The translations under genes and the position numbers were made by a program. Positions 25,353 through 34,454 of a stretch of DNA of 64,000 nucleotides are shown piece by piece; positions within the stretch are counted from its first letter, which is position 1; each line of letters opens with the position of its first letter. This DNA is from Candidatus Thiodiazotropha sp. (ex Monitilora ramsayi) (GTDB taxonomy: Bacteria; Pseudomonadota; Gammaproteobacteria; Chromatiales; Chromatiaceae). Where the stretch lies: contig JAHXIO010000019.1 in NCBI GenBank assembly GCA_025655595.1, positions 89,124-153,123 of the forward strand. The letters run 5' to 3'. The notes below the pieces were generated by a model, which made no database searches, had not been told where the DNA came from, and saw nothing but the letters and a program-made list of their open reading frames with translations.

Positions 25353-25874
25353 ATGTCTCTACGCTACGCTGATGAGGTGGGTGAGGCACTGCCTGATACC
25401 TTTGCAATCTCGATCATCATGCAGGAGTCACCCTCGGAGAGTCCCTGGCTCGCCTCTGAATGGGAGGCGGTTGGCATACTGGCGGGTGAACTGCGTGAGG
25501 ATGACGAATGCCAGGATGCCGAGTTGGTCATGAGCGAAGGGGGCATCAAGCAATACCTCTATCGTGGTTTTACCATCAGGCTGCATGTGGATGAGTGCGA
25601 AAGCTACTATCACAACCTGATGTCACCCTCACCCCATGCATATATCGTGGCCAACACAGATGATTCTGAAAGGCCCCTACCCATGATGGTCAGCCTCAGT
25701 TTCGACGAGGCGCATGCCTACCTTGAGGGGGATGAGAATCTCTACACGGTGCCGATCCCGCCTGAAATCTACCAATGGATCGAGGCGTTCATCCTTGCCC
25801 ACTATGTACCGGTCAAGCGCACCAAGCGAAAACGTCAGGATTGGCGGCATCAGGCGCAGGGGAACCGTCGATGA
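25353..25874 (+). CDS. DUF3305-domain formate dehydrogenase accessory protein
   Basis: A 173-residue soluble protein matching the DUF3305 pattern: an N-terminal ISIIMQESPSESPWLASEWEA, a central YLYRGFTIRLHVDECESYY and a PHAYIVANTDD segment, with a basic C terminus (KRTKRKRQDW). It is first in an operon with DUF3306 and a polyferredoxin; this trio regularly accompanies formate dehydrogenases. Its biochemical task is not known. ATG 25353 is preceded by GAGGAGGG and by the sigma-54 promoter. Confidence 0.87.
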   Translation: MSLRYADEVGEALPDTFAISIIMQESPSESPWLASEWEAVGILAGELREDDECQDAELVMSEGGIKQYLYRGFTIRLHVDECESYYHNLMSPSPHAYIVANTDDSERPLPMMVSLSFDEAHAYLEGDENLYTVPIPPEIYQWIEAFILAHYVPVKRTKRKRQDWRHQAQGNRR

Positions 25875-26425
25875 AATCCGTTGAACCGATTGAGAGAAGC
25901 GGTGAGACGGATGAGGGTTTCCTGAAGCGCTGGTCTCGTCTCAAACAGGATGCAGATCAACCGCCGGTGATCGAGGAGGAGCTGGAACTGCCTGCCAAAT
26001 CCGAAGCGCCCCCGCCATTGACCGATGCCGACATGCCGCCCCTGGAAAGTCTGGATGAGAACTCCGATTACAGCGGATTTCTCTCTCCCGAAGTGACCGA
26101 AAACCTACGCCAGCAGGCGTTGCAGAAACTCTTTCGCAGTGCCTGTTTCAATGCCTGCGACGGCCTGGATGACTATGCGGAGGATTTTACGTCGTTCGAG
26201 AAGCTGGGAGATGTAATGACCGCGGATCTGAAATATCGCCTGGAGCAAGAGGCGAAACGAATGGCGGAAAAGGAGAAAGCTGCGCCGGATAAAGAAGAGA
26301 TCGACACATCAACCGCTGATCAGCAATTGGCACAAACCTCTGAAAGTGCGGACATTGCGGATGAGGCACCACTACCGAAGAGAGCATCGACAGAAGTGCA
26401 AGACGATCAAGAGAGTTCATCATGA
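25871..26425 (+). CDS. DUF3306-domain formate dehydrogenase accessory protein
   Basis: A 184-residue acidic protein with the DUF3306 hallmarks: GFLKRWSRLKQ at the start, a PPLTDADMPPLESL linker, DYSGFLSPEVTENLRQQALQ and LFRSACFNACDGLDDYAEDF. It is coupled to the DUF3305 gene by an ATGA overlap and to the polyferredoxin gene by another. No catalytic motif is evident; the C-terminal 50 residues look disordered. Confidence 0.88.
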   Translation: MKSVEPIERSGETDEGFLKRWSRLKQDADQPPVIEEELELPAKSEAPPPLTDADMPPLESLDENSDYSGFLSPEVTENLRQQALQKLFRSACFNACDGLDDYAEDFTSFEKLGDVMTADLKYRLEQEAKRMAEKEKAAPDKEEIDTSTADQQLAQTSESADIADEAPLPKRASTEVQDDQESSS

Positions 26426-28035
26426 CCCCGCAACAGAGCATCAACCTGAAAGCCAAAACGGCAGCATTGGCCGCCATGCAGCGCCTGCCGATTGAACCCA
26501 CCAGCCTGGTGAACTATCGATCGAAAGGGCGTGTGGTGATAATCGGTGACAACCAGGCCCTGGAGATTGCGCCAAGACTCAATGAACGGCTCCACGCCAT
26601 GGTGATCTTGACCCAGGGTGTCGAAGAACCCGGTGTGCCGCTGATTCCGCTGGGAGGGAGGGCTATCCATATAGAAGGTTATCTCGGCGACTTCAGGATC
26701 CTGCTGGCAGGCGGCGGCGAACACAATACAGAGACGATAGCTGCAGACCTGATTTTGGATCTGAGCCCAACACCGCTGATCAATGCCCAGATGAAACCGC
26801 CGGGCTATGTCTATTCCGAGATGGAAGAGGTCGCGCTGCAGGCGGCGGTCGAGGAGTTGGAGGAGCTGACCGGCAGCTTCGAGAAACCGCGCTATTTCGA
26901 CTACAACCCCGATATCTGCGCCCACGGACATGCGGGCAAGACGGCCTGCAACCGTTGCATCGAGGCCTGCCCCGCGGATGCCATCAAAAGTTTGGCGGAG
27001 ACGATCGAGGTCAATGCCCATCTCTGCCAGGGTGGCGGCGTATGTGCGACAGTCTGTCCCAGTGGGGCCATCCGCTATGCCTATCCGAATCCCAAGGACA
27101 ATCTGGATCGGATGCGCAGGCTGTTGTCGGTCTATCGGGAGGAGGGCGGCTTTGACCCGGTGGTTGTCTTTATCGCCGAGTCCGATGACTTTGTTACAGA
27201 TTCACTGCCGACCAATTATCTGCCGTTTCTCGTCGAGGAACTCGCCAGTGTGGGCTTGGAGTTCTGGCTCTCGACGCTCGCTTTCGGCGCCCACTCAGTG
27301 TTGCTCCTGAACGGAGGTGGCGTGCCGGAACGTTCAGTAAAAGCCCTGGAAGAGCAGTTGCGTACAGTCGACGAAATCATCACCGCCATGGGTTATGCGG
27401 CCGGTCTGGTCAGCCTGATCGCCCCAGAGGATCTGGATACAGAGCAGATAGTATCGATGCCGGCTATCAAGCCTGCAGGCTTCTCAGGTTTGGGAGGCAA
27501 ACGCCAGACCGCCTATCTCGCCATTGATCATCTGTTTACAGAGGCGGAAAAGCCCAAACCCATGGTCAGCCTCACTGTAGGTGCTCCGTTCGGGAAGGCC
27601 GATGTGGACGCAAATGCCTGCACGCTCTGTTTTTCCTGCGTCGGCGCTTGTCCCGGCAAGGCACTGCAGACCGGCGGTGAAGGTGTACCCCAGTTGCTCT
27701 TTATCGAGGATAACTGTCTGCAGTGCGGTATGTGTACCCGGACCTGTCCGGAGGACGCTATCTGGATTACGCCGCGCCTGCTGTTCGATGCCGATCAGCG
27801 TAGACAGAAACGCAAACTGCATGAGGAGGCGCCATTCCTGTGCACCTCCTGCGGGAAGCCTTTCGCCACCCGTTCGGTGATCGACAACATGCTCAATAAG
27901 CTGCAGGGCCACTACATGTTTCAGAATGAACGGGCCCGCAAACGCCTGACCATGTGCGAAGACTGCCGTGTCATCGACATCGTGCAGGATCAAGAGGCCA
28001 TGAATGGCGGTATCGATGGCCGGTTTCGGCAATAA
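26422..28035 (+). CDS. Polyferredoxin-like 4Fe-4S protein of the formate dehydrogenase cluster
   Basis: A 537-residue cytoplasmic protein with two pairs of 4Fe-4S motifs: CNRCIEACPADAI and CQGGGVCATVCPSGAI around residues 175-215, and CTLCFSCVGACPGKAL and CLQCGMCTRTCPEDAI around 395-450. A CTSCGKPF/CEDCR pair near the C terminus could bind zinc or another cluster. This protein type accompanies DUF3305/3306 in formate dehydrogenase clusters, where it may move electrons or protect the enzyme during assembly; the role is inferred. There is an ATGA overlap with the DUF3306 gene. Confidence 0.88.
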   Translation: MTPQQSINLKAKTAALAAMQRLPIEPTSLVNYRSKGRVVIIGDNQALEIAPRLNERLHAMVILTQGVEEPGVPLIPLGGRAIHIEGYLGDFRILLAGGGEHNTETIAADLILDLSPTPLINAQMKPPGYVYSEMEEVALQAAVEELEELTGSFEKPRYFDYNPDICAHGHAGKTACNRCIEACPADAIKSLAETIEVNAHLCQGGGVCATVCPSGAIRYAYPNPKDNLDRMRRLLSVYREEGGFDPVVVFIAESDDFVTDSLPTNYLPFLVEELASVGLEFWLSTLAFGAHSVLLLNGGGVPERSVKALEEQLRTVDEIITAMGYAAGLVSLIAPEDLDTEQIVSMPAIKPAGFSGLGGKRQTAYLAIDHLFTEAEKPKPMVSLTVGAPFGKADVDANACTLCFSCVGACPGKALQTGGEGVPQLLFIEDNCLQCGMCTRTCPEDAIWITPRLLFDADQRRQKRKLHEEAPFLCTSCGKPFATRSVIDNMLNKLQGHYMFQNERARKRLTMCEDCRVIDIVQDQEAMNGGIDGRFRQ

Positions 28036-28091
28036 ATAGGCAGGGGCTTGGTGATTCTGCTCCCTTTTTGTCCCTATTTTCTCACCAACTC

Positions 28092-28106
28092 TGGCCCGCA
28101 GCTTGC
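28092..28106 (+). promoter_or_regulatory. Second sigma-54 promoter, upstream of the TorD-like gene
   Basis: TGGCCCGCAGCTTGC with GG at 28093-28094 and GC at 28105-28106, ten bases apart. It lies 25 bases before the ATG of the chaperone gene. A GTCCC/CTCCC element (28058-28074) sits just upstream. It would allow separate activation of the structural fdh genes. Confidence 0.75.
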
Positions 28107-28130
28107 CACTGTTTTTTAGAGGAGTGTGCG

Positions 28131-28793
28131 ATGACGAATCATAGCCGGTCTGCCCGGGCAGACGAGCGAACTGAAGATCTAGCCCGAGCCGTCACACCGC
28201 TTTCGGCAGCGGCAATGAAGAGTGAAGAGCAGATCTATCGCAGCGGTGCCTACAGCATGCTGGCCAGGTTGCTCAGATCGCCACCTGACAGACAGGTGAT
28301 GCAACAGGTGGCCGGATTCGCCAAAGTGGAATCGAAGCAGGATGAGATGACACTGGCCATGTCGATGCTGGGACTGGCCGCTTCCACCTCCAGTCCGGAA
28401 ACGGTGGATGATGAGTTTCATGCGCTGTTCATCGGAATCGGTCGCGGAGAGCTGGTGCCTTACGGCTCCTGGTATCTCACAGGTTATCTCATGGAGAGGC
28501 CCCTGGGTCGGTTGCGCGATGATCTCGCAGCACTCGGATTCCAACGCCAGGATGGCGTGAAGGAGCCGGAGGACCATGTGGCCGCGCTCTGTGAGGTGAT
28601 GGCCGTGTTGATAGACGAGGGCAGTCCTGCACAGATGCAATCGCACTTCTTCGAGAGGCATCTCGCCGATTGGATGGAGCATTTCTTCACCGATCTCAGC
28701 GAGTCCGGATCGGCAGTCTTCTACAAGGCCGTGGGGCGCTTCGGCGCCGCATTCGCCGGACTGGAGAAGCGCTATCTGCGTATGCCGGTGTAA
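28131..28793 (+). CDS. TorD-family molecular chaperone for formate dehydrogenase
   Basis: A 220-residue helical protein of the TorD/DmsD family. The segment DDEFHALFIGIGRGELVPYGSWYLTG is the typical YxxLF-G-G--PYES-like motif of these chaperones, and LREDL-like LRDDLAALGFQ follows. These proteins bind the Tat signal of a molybdoenzyme and hold it until the cofactor is inserted. The position directly before the Tat-signal peptide and FdhA genes identifies the client. AGAGGAG precedes ATG 28131. Confidence 0.9.
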   Translation: MTNHSRSARADERTEDLARAVTPLSAAAMKSEEQIYRSGAYSMLARLLRSPPDRQVMQQVAGFAKVESKQDEMTLAMSMLGLAASTSSPETVDDEFHALFIGIGRGELVPYGSWYLTGYLMERPLGRLRDDLAALGFQRQDGVKEPEDHVAALCEVMAVLIDEGSPAQMQSHFFERHLADWMEHFFTDLSESGSAVFYKAVGRFGAAFAGLEKRYLRMPV

Positions 28794-28828
28794 CACAGAC
28801 ATTCAATGACAGACCGGGAGGAGATCCC

Positions 28829-29041
28829 ATGAAAAAAGCGAAGAAGTATTCACTGGATCACAAGCGCAGACGCTTCCTGCGGAATACGGCAACCACCGGT
28901 GCCGGTATTGCGGTTGCAGTGACGCTGCCCGGCCTGGCTGCCACATCGGCTGACTATGAAGTTTCGGCCGAGACCAAGAGTAAGAAAGGCTATCGCCTGA
29001 CCCCACATATCGCCGCCTACTACGAGACGATGACCAGCTGA
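28829..29041 (+). CDS. Small Tat-signal protein of the formate dehydrogenase region
   Basis: A 70-residue protein consisting of a twin-arginine leader (RRRFLRNTATTGAGIAVAV) and a short tail (KGYRLTPHIAAYYETMTS). It matches the small 'formate dehydrogenase region Tat target' family. The leader shares its RR-x-FLRN core with FdhA, so it may ride with, or compete for, the same chaperone. GGAGGAG precedes ATG 28829. Function is not established. Confidence 0.88.
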   Translation: MKKAKKYSLDHKRRRFLRNTATTGAGIAVAVTLPGLAATSADYEVSAETKSKKGYRLTPHIAAYYETMTS

Positions 29042-29059
29042 TGATACAGGGTGATTCGA

Positions 29060-31957
29060 ATGAAACTGCGTAAGACCTCCGATCTCGCGATCGACCAAAG
29101 AGCTGAGTCCGAAATTTCTTGCAAGAGTGACAGCGGCGGTCAGACCATGACCCGACGCGACTTTCTGCGAAACTCCGGTCTGATGGCCGGTGGCGCCGTT
29201 TTGGCGACCAACTTCGCACCAGGTATGGTCAAACGGGCCAGTGCCGAAGAGATGGGTGCGGGCTCCGTCAGTAAGGTGAAGACCATCTGTACCCACTGTT
29301 CAGTGGGATGCGGCATCATTGCCGAGGTGCAGAATGGCGTCTGGATCGGCCAGGAACCGGCCTTTGATCATCCGTTCAGTCACGGTGCGCACTGTGCCAA
29401 GGGTGCCTCGGTAAGAGAGCACGGCCATGGTGAAAGGCGTCTGAAATATCCCACCAAGTTGGTCGGCGGCAAGTGGAAACGGATCTCCTGGGAACAGGCG
29501 ATCAACGAAATCGGCGATCAGATGCTGCAGATCCGCGAACAATCGGGTCCCGACTCGGTCTACTGGCTGGGGTCCGCCAAACACAACAACGAGCAGGCCT
29601 ACCTGTTCCGTAAGTTTGCCGCGTTCTGGGGCACCAACAATGTGGATCACCAGGCGCGAATTTGTCACTCCACCACCGTAGCCGGTGTGGCCAACACCTG
29701 GGGCTATGGTGCGATGACCAATTCCTATAACGATATCCATAACTCAAAGGCGATATTGATCATTGGCGGTAACCCCGCGGAAGCGCATCCAGTCTCTCTG
29801 CAGCATGTCTTCAAGGCAAAAGAGGAGAACAATGCCCCCCTGATCGTGATCGATCCGCGCTTTACCCGAACTGCTGCCCATGCCAACCAATTCCTGCGTC
29901 TGAGACCGGGAACCGATATCCCGGTGGTTTGGGGCATGCTTTGGCATATCTTTAAGAACGGCTGGGAGGACAAGGAGTTTATCCGTCAACGTGTCTACGG
30001 TATGGAGGATGTAAAGAAGGAGGTCGCCAAGTGGACGCCTGATGAGGTTGAGCGGGTCTCAGGTGTGCCTGAACATCAGGTTTATGCCGCAGCCAAGACC
30101 ATGGCTGACAATCGGCCCGGTACCTTCATCTGGTGTATGGGCGGAACACAACACACCATCGGCAATAACAACACCCGAGCCTACTGTGCATTCCAATTGG
30201 CACTGGGCAATATGGGTACCGCTGGTGGCGGCACCAATATCTTTCGTGGCCATGACAATGTACAGGGTGCCACCGACTTCGGTGTCCTTTCCCACACATT
30301 GCCTGGCTATTACGGTCTTTCTGCAGGTGCATGGAAACACTGGGCGAAGGTCTGGGATGTGGACTATGAGTGGCTGGCCGCTCGTTTCGACGAGGGCAGC
30401 TATGAGAAGTCCAAGGGCAAGGATATGCCGATCATGAATACCAAGGGTATTCCGGTCTCCCGTTGGATCGATGGCGTGTTGGAAGAGAAAGGCAACATTG
30501 CGCAGAAAGACAATATCCGTGCCATGGTGCTCTGGGGACATGCCCCCAACAGTCAGACCCGTGGTAAGGAGATGAAGCTGGCGATGGAGAAGCTGGATAC
30601 CTTGATCATCGTCGATCCCTATCCGACCGTTTCCGCCGTCATGCACGACAGAACCGACGGTGTCTATCTATTGCCTGCCTGTACACAGTTTGAGACCTAT
30701 GGTTCGGTGACTGCCTCCAACCGCTCTTTGCAGTGGCGCGACAAGGTGATTGAACCCATGTTCGAGTCTATGACGGATCAGACCATCATGTACCGGCTTG
30801 CGAAGAAACTGGGTTTCGCCGATGAACTGTTCAAGCACATCAAGATAGAGAATGATGAGCCGCTGATCGAAGACATCACCCTTGAATACAACAAAGGTAT
30901 GTGGACGATCGGTTACACCGGCCAGAGCCCGGATCGCATGAAGAAGCAACAGAGGAACTGGGGCACCTTCGACTACACCAGCCTGTTGGCCGAGGGTGGA
31001 CCCTGCCATGGCGAATACTACGGACTGCCATGGCCCTGCTGGGGCACGGCGGAGATGGGACATCCGGGTACGCCGAATCTCTACGACACCAGTAAGCCGG
31101 TATCCAGAGGCGGTCTCAACTTCCGCGCCCGTTTCGGTGTGGAACGTAACGGTGTGAATTTGTTGGCTGAAGGATCCTATCCGGTGGGCAACGAACTCAA
31201 GAGCGGACATCCGGAATTTACCGATAAACTGCTGAAGAAACTCGGTTGGTGGGATGATCTCACCGAAGACGAGAAGCAGTTGGCAGAAGGTAAAAACTGG
31301 AAGACCGACCGTTCCGGAGGCATACAGAGGGTTGCTATCAAACACGGTTGTGCACCATTCGGTAACGCCAAGGCAAGGGTCGTTGTCTGGACCTTCCCCG
31401 ACCCGGTACCGATTCACCGCGAGCCGCTCTATACCAGTCGGCGGGATCTGGTGGAGAAGTACCCCACCTACGAAGATCGCAAGTCCTACTATCGTCTGCC
31501 GGTACGCTACGGCTCGATACAGGCGAAGGATTACTCTCAGGACTATCCTATCATCCTCACCTCGGGACGACTCGTGGAGTATGAGGGCGGCGGCGATGAA
31601 ACACGGTCCAACGCATGGCTGGCGGAATTGCAGCAGGATATGTTCGTCGAGATGAATCCGCGCGATGCCAATGATGTTGGTGTCAGGGACGGCGACGATG
31701 TCTGGCTGGAAGGTGCAGAAGGCGCCCGTCTCAAGATAAAGGCGCAGGTCACCAGAAGAGTAGCGCCGGGTGTGGCATTCATGCCGTTCCATTTTGGCGG
31801 TCACTTCGAGGGCCGGGATCTGCGCAGCAAGTATCCGGAAGGTGCCGACCCATACGTCTTGGGTGAGGCCTGTAACACGGCGATGACCTACGGTTACGAC
31901 TCGGTGACACAGATGCAGGAAACCAAGTGCAGCTTGTGCCGGATCAGCAAGGCTTAA
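29060..31957 (+). CDS. fdhA: Formate dehydrogenase catalytic subunit, Tat-exported
   Basis: A 965-residue Mo/W-bis-MGD enzyme of the DMSO reductase family that oxidises formate to CO2. A long Tat leader (TRRDFLRNSGLMAGGAV) begins about 30 residues in, so the enzyme works in the periplasm. The 4Fe-4S motif CTHCSVGCG with a fourth Cys in HCAKGAS follows, then the active-site segment QARICHSTTVAG, in which the metal ligand is Cys encoded by TGT at 29663-29665, not selenocysteine. The C-terminal cofactor domain (TSGRLVEYEGGG) is present. ATG 29060 has AGGGTGA just upstream; GTG 29051 is an alternative. Confidence 0.95.
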   Translation: MKLRKTSDLAIDQRAESEISCKSDSGGQTMTRRDFLRNSGLMAGGAVLATNFAPGMVKRASAEEMGAGSVSKVKTICTHCSVGCGIIAEVQNGVWIGQEPAFDHPFSHGAHCAKGASVREHGHGERRLKYPTKLVGGKWKRISWEQAINEIGDQMLQIREQSGPDSVYWLGSAKHNNEQAYLFRKFAAFWGTNNVDHQARICHSTTVAGVANTWGYGAMTNSYNDIHNSKAILIIGGNPAEAHPVSLQHVFKAKEENNAPLIVIDPRFTRTAAHANQFLRLRPGTDIPVVWGMLWHIFKNGWEDKEFIRQRVYGMEDVKKEVAKWTPDEVERVSGVPEHQVYAAAKTMADNRPGTFIWCMGGTQHTIGNNNTRAYCAFQLALGNMGTAGGGTNIFRGHDNVQGATDFGVLSHTLPGYYGLSAGAWKHWAKVWDVDYEWLAARFDEGSYEKSKGKDMPIMNTKGIPVSRWIDGVLEEKGNIAQKDNIRAMVLWGHAPNSQTRGKEMKLAMEKLDTLIIVDPYPTVSAVMHDRTDGVYLLPACTQFETYGSVTASNRSLQWRDKVIEPMFESMTDQTIMYRLAKKLGFADELFKHIKIENDEPLIEDITLEYNKGMWTIGYTGQSPDRMKKQQRNWGTFDYTSLLAEGGPCHGEYYGLPWPCWGTAEMGHPGTPNLYDTSKPVSRGGLNFRARFGVERNGVNLLAEGSYPVGNELKSGHPEFTDKLLKKLGWWDDLTEDEKQLAEGKNWKTDRSGGIQRVAIKHGCAPFGNAKARVVVWTFPDPVPIHREPLYTSRRDLVEKYPTYEDRKSYYRLPVRYGSIQAKDYSQDYPIILTSGRLVEYEGGGDETRSNAWLAELQQDMFVEMNPRDANDVGVRDGDDVWLEGAEGARLKIKAQVTRRVAPGVAFMPFHFGGHFEGRDLRSKYPEGADPYVLGEACNTAMTYGYDSVTQMQETKCSLCRISKA

Positions 31958-31972
31958 TCAGAGGAAATCATC

Positions 31973-32602
31973 ATGGCACGTATGAAATTCTATTGTGACC
32001 CCGAACGTTGTATCGAATGCAACGCCTGTGTGACAGCCTGCAAGAACGAGAACGAGGTCCCGTGGGGCGTCAATCGCCGCCGGGTGGTGACCATCAAGGA
32101 TGGCGATCCTGGAGAGCGGTCACTTTCTGTCGCATGTATGCACTGCTCTGATGCGCCTTGTGCAACGGTGTGTCCGGTCGATTGTTTCTATACCACACAG
32201 GATGGTGTGGTACTGCACGACAAGGATATCTGCATTGGATGTGGCTATTGCTTCTATGCTTGCCCGTTCGGTGCACCACAGTTTCCGGAAGATGGCGCCT
32301 TCGCCACCCGCGGCAAGATGGACAAGTGTACCTTCTGCGCAGGTGGGCCAGAAGCGGATCACAGTGCGGACGAGCACCGGAAGTATGGTTCAAACCGATT
32401 GGCGGAAGGCAAATTGCCGCTTTGTGCCGAGATGTGTTCGACCAAAGCGTTGCTCGCAGGTGATGCGGATGTCATTTCCGATGTCTACCGGAAGCGCATC
32501 ATCAATCGTGGTGCCGCAGTTTTGGCCCGTGGTGTCTCTTTTCAAGATGCATCTTTCCGTGCACCCAGTAATTTAGGCGGCAAGAGCAGCTCACAGGAGT
32601 AA
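31973..32602 (+). CDS. fdhB: Formate dehydrogenase iron-sulfur subunit
   Basis: A 209-residue electron-transfer subunit with four 4Fe-4S motifs: CIECNACVTACKNE, CMHCSDAPCATVCPVD, CIGCGYCFYACPFG and a split CTFC...CAEMC set. It carries electrons from FdhA to the cytochrome b subunit and is expected to be co-exported with FdhA, as it has no own leader. It lies 15 bases after fdhA, with GAGGAAA before its ATG. Unlike E. coli FdnH it has no C-terminal membrane helix. Confidence 0.94.
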   Translation: MARMKFYCDPERCIECNACVTACKNENEVPWGVNRRRVVTIKDGDPGERSLSVACMHCSDAPCATVCPVDCFYTTQDGVVLHDKDICIGCGYCFYACPFGAPQFPEDGAFATRGKMDKCTFCAGGPEADHSADEHRKYGSNRLAEGKLPLCAEMCSTKALLAGDADVISDVYRKRIINRGAAVLARGVSFQDASFRAPSNLGGKSSSQE

Positions 32603-32619
32603 TGTAAATAATAATGGAT

Positions 32620-32651
32620 CTGTCCCGGCGCGGATCGAAACGCCGGGACAG
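32620..32651 (+). other. Perfect 11-bp hairpin between fdhB and fdhC
   Basis: CTGTCCCGGCG at 32620-32630 pairs with CGCCGGGACAG at 32641-32651 around a ten-base loop. There is no T-run, so it is more likely an mRNA processing or stability element, or a protein-binding dyad, than a terminator. Confidence 0.6.
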
Positions 32652-32709
32652 TCTGAATGACTGAGAATACTGGTCATCAACAGACGAGCGGAAGCGGGGA
32701 GTGGATCCG

Positions 32710-33804
32710 ATGAGAACGCCGGCACACCATAAGACCGTGCCTCATGCGCTGGGTGTTTTTGGCATTTATTTACTAGGTTTGTGCCTTCTGCTTTTCAGTA
32801 CGCTGGTAGACGCACAGGAAAAGCAACCCAAGGAACTGCCAACTGTCCAGATGATGAATCCTGCAGCTGAGTTCTGGCGTGATGTCAGACAACGCTCGGC
32901 GCCGGTAAGTGGAAAGACTCAGGTCGGCGGAGTCGAGACAGGTGTGCTGATCAACGCTACCGGTGATCGATGGCGCCAATTCAGAATGAGTCAGCTGATA
33001 CCGATCAGCGGTTATATCCTCGGCGGTATGGTGATTCTCCTGGTGGCTTTCTATGCCATTCGGGGACGTGTACCCATTGAGGGTGGTATGTCGGAACATA
33101 AGTTGCCGAGATATACCGGGTACGAGCGCATGATCCACTGGTTCATGGCATCGATATTTATCTTTCTCGCCGTCACTGGTCTGATTCTGCTGTTTGGACG
33201 TCCACTGCTGATTCCCGTTCTTGGGAAGGAGGGTTTCTCCATTCTCGCCTCGGCCAGTAAGGAGGGACACAATCTGATGGGGCCGCTCTTTCTGCTGGCG
33301 CTGGTTATGATTATCATCCAATTCGTCCGGCGTAATATCTACCAGAAAGGAGACCTGAGCTGGCTGATCAGGGGGGGCGGTATCATTGGCAAAAAGCATG
33401 TGCCCTCAAACTTCTTCAACATGGGCGAAAAGACAATGTTCTGGCTGCTGGTCTTCGTCGGCGGTCTGATCGGCGTTTCGGGACTCATCCTGGTCTTTCC
33501 TGTACTGGGGCTGGGAAGGGAGATTATGGCGCTGGCGCATGTGGGTCATGCGATAGGTGCCATTCTGATGATCACGGTTATCATCGGTCACATCTATATC
33601 GGTACTGTCGGTATGGAAGGGGCCATTGAAGGGATGAAGACCGGTTACTGCGATCTCAATTGGGCCAAGGAGCACCACGATCTCTGGGCAAGTAAAGCAG
33701 AAGAGAACGGCGAAGCTTTATCCAATCAAGAGGTAGCGAAAATGAGAGGCGATCGTGGCTCTGTACCGCCTGTGCACTCCGGCCTACAGGAGTCAGGTAA
33801 GTGA
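32710..33804 (+). CDS. fdhC: Formate dehydrogenase cytochrome b subunit
   Basis: A 364-residue membrane protein: a signal-like N-terminal helix (ALGVFGIYLLGLCLLLFSTL), a periplasmic stretch of about 70 residues, then a helix (ISGYILGGMVILLVAFYAI) and a four-helix FdnI-type cytochrome b domain with candidate heme His in YERMIHWFMA, EGHNLMG and AHVGHAIGAI. It takes electrons from FdhB to the quinone pool. The N-terminal region with an extra exported segment is typical of the longer gamma subunits of this family. ATG 32710 follows GGGGAG. Confidence 0.93.
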   Translation: MRTPAHHKTVPHALGVFGIYLLGLCLLLFSTLVDAQEKQPKELPTVQMMNPAAEFWRDVRQRSAPVSGKTQVGGVETGVLINATGDRWRQFRMSQLIPISGYILGGMVILLVAFYAIRGRVPIEGGMSEHKLPRYTGYERMIHWFMASIFIFLAVTGLILLFGRPLLIPVLGKEGFSILASASKEGHNLMGPLFLLALVMIIIQFVRRNIYQKGDLSWLIRGGGIIGKKHVPSNFFNMGEKTMFWLLVFVGGLIGVSGLILVFPVLGLGREIMALAHVGHAIGAILMITVIIGHIYIGTVGMEGAIEGMKTGYCDLNWAKEHHDLWASKAEENGEALSNQEVAKMRGDRGSVPPVHSGLQESGK

Positions 33805-34442
33805 TCGGTGAATTTATCGATGGACCGCTATGGTATTTCTCGATCACCGCATTCGTGATCGGCGTTGTCTGGCGTATCGTTGCTATCGTCAGAGCAGGAT
33901 TGAAGCCGGATCTCTCCATTGCCAGGGGCAGTGCGGGGAGTGGGGCGGTAAGAGCGATCTTCAGCCGATTCGTGCCAGAGCGCACAGTGACCACAAGAAG
34001 CCGGCTTCAATTGATTGCCGGCTATATGTTTCACGTCGGTCTTTTGGTTCTGCTTTTTTTCGCTCAGCCCCATGTCGATTTTATCGCTGAACGGATCACG
34101 GGGTTTGACTGGCCGGCAGTCCCTCATTGGGTGTTCATCGTTACCGCTGAGTTTGCCTTTGCGGGACTGATTCTGTTGTGGCTGCACCGGGTGCTCAATC
34201 CGGTAACGAGGCTGCTGTCGGATCTGGATGACCATATCGGCAGTATCTTGGTCTTTCTTGTTATGCTGACAGGCTGTCTGGCTCTGGCACAGTCCCACGA
34301 ATCACTACGCCTGCTCCACCTCTTTCTTGCGGAAGTGTTTTTAATCTACTTCCCCTTCAGCAAACTGATGCATGCCTTTACCTTTGTCATGAGCCGTGGC
34401 TATACAGGGGCGACCATGGGCAGGAAAGGCGTCAATGCATAA
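33801..34442 (+). CDS. NarI/DsrM-like cytochrome b membrane protein
   Basis: A 213-residue protein with about five membrane helices, resembling the nitrate reductase gamma (NarI) family and the DsrM/HmeC subunits. Candidate heme ligands are His in AGYMFHVGLLVLL, VPHWVFI, LLHLFLAEVF and KLMHAFTF. It begins with GTG overlapping the stop of fdhC (GTGA), so it is translationally coupled to the formate dehydrogenase genes, and is followed 12 bases later by an HdrD/DsrK-like protein. Together these two look like a quinone-linked membrane module; its partner in this operon is unusual. Confidence 0.88.
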   Translation: MIGEFIDGPLWYFSITAFVIGVVWRIVAIVRAGLKPDLSIARGSAGSGAVRAIFSRFVPERTVTTRSRLQLIAGYMFHVGLLVLLFFAQPHVDFIAERITGFDWPAVPHWVFIVTAEFAFAGLILLWLHRVLNPVTRLLSDLDDHIGSILVFLVMLTGCLALAQSHESLRLLHLFLAEVFLIYFPFSKLMHAFTFVMSRGYTGATMGRKGVNA

Positions 34443-34454
34443 GGAGAAGCGGAG

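Noticed and set aside
26407..27021. A 204-codon minus-strand frame across the polyferredoxin gene
   Set aside because: Antisense to clear 4Fe-4S motifs and without any family resemblance.
29663..29665. Possible selenocysteine in formate dehydrogenase
   Set aside because: The metal-ligand codon is TGT (Cys), with no in-frame TGA in the gene.
30668..31804. A 378-codon open frame on the minus strand inside fdhA
   Set aside because: It is a shadow of the long fdhA frame; no ribosome site and no domain.
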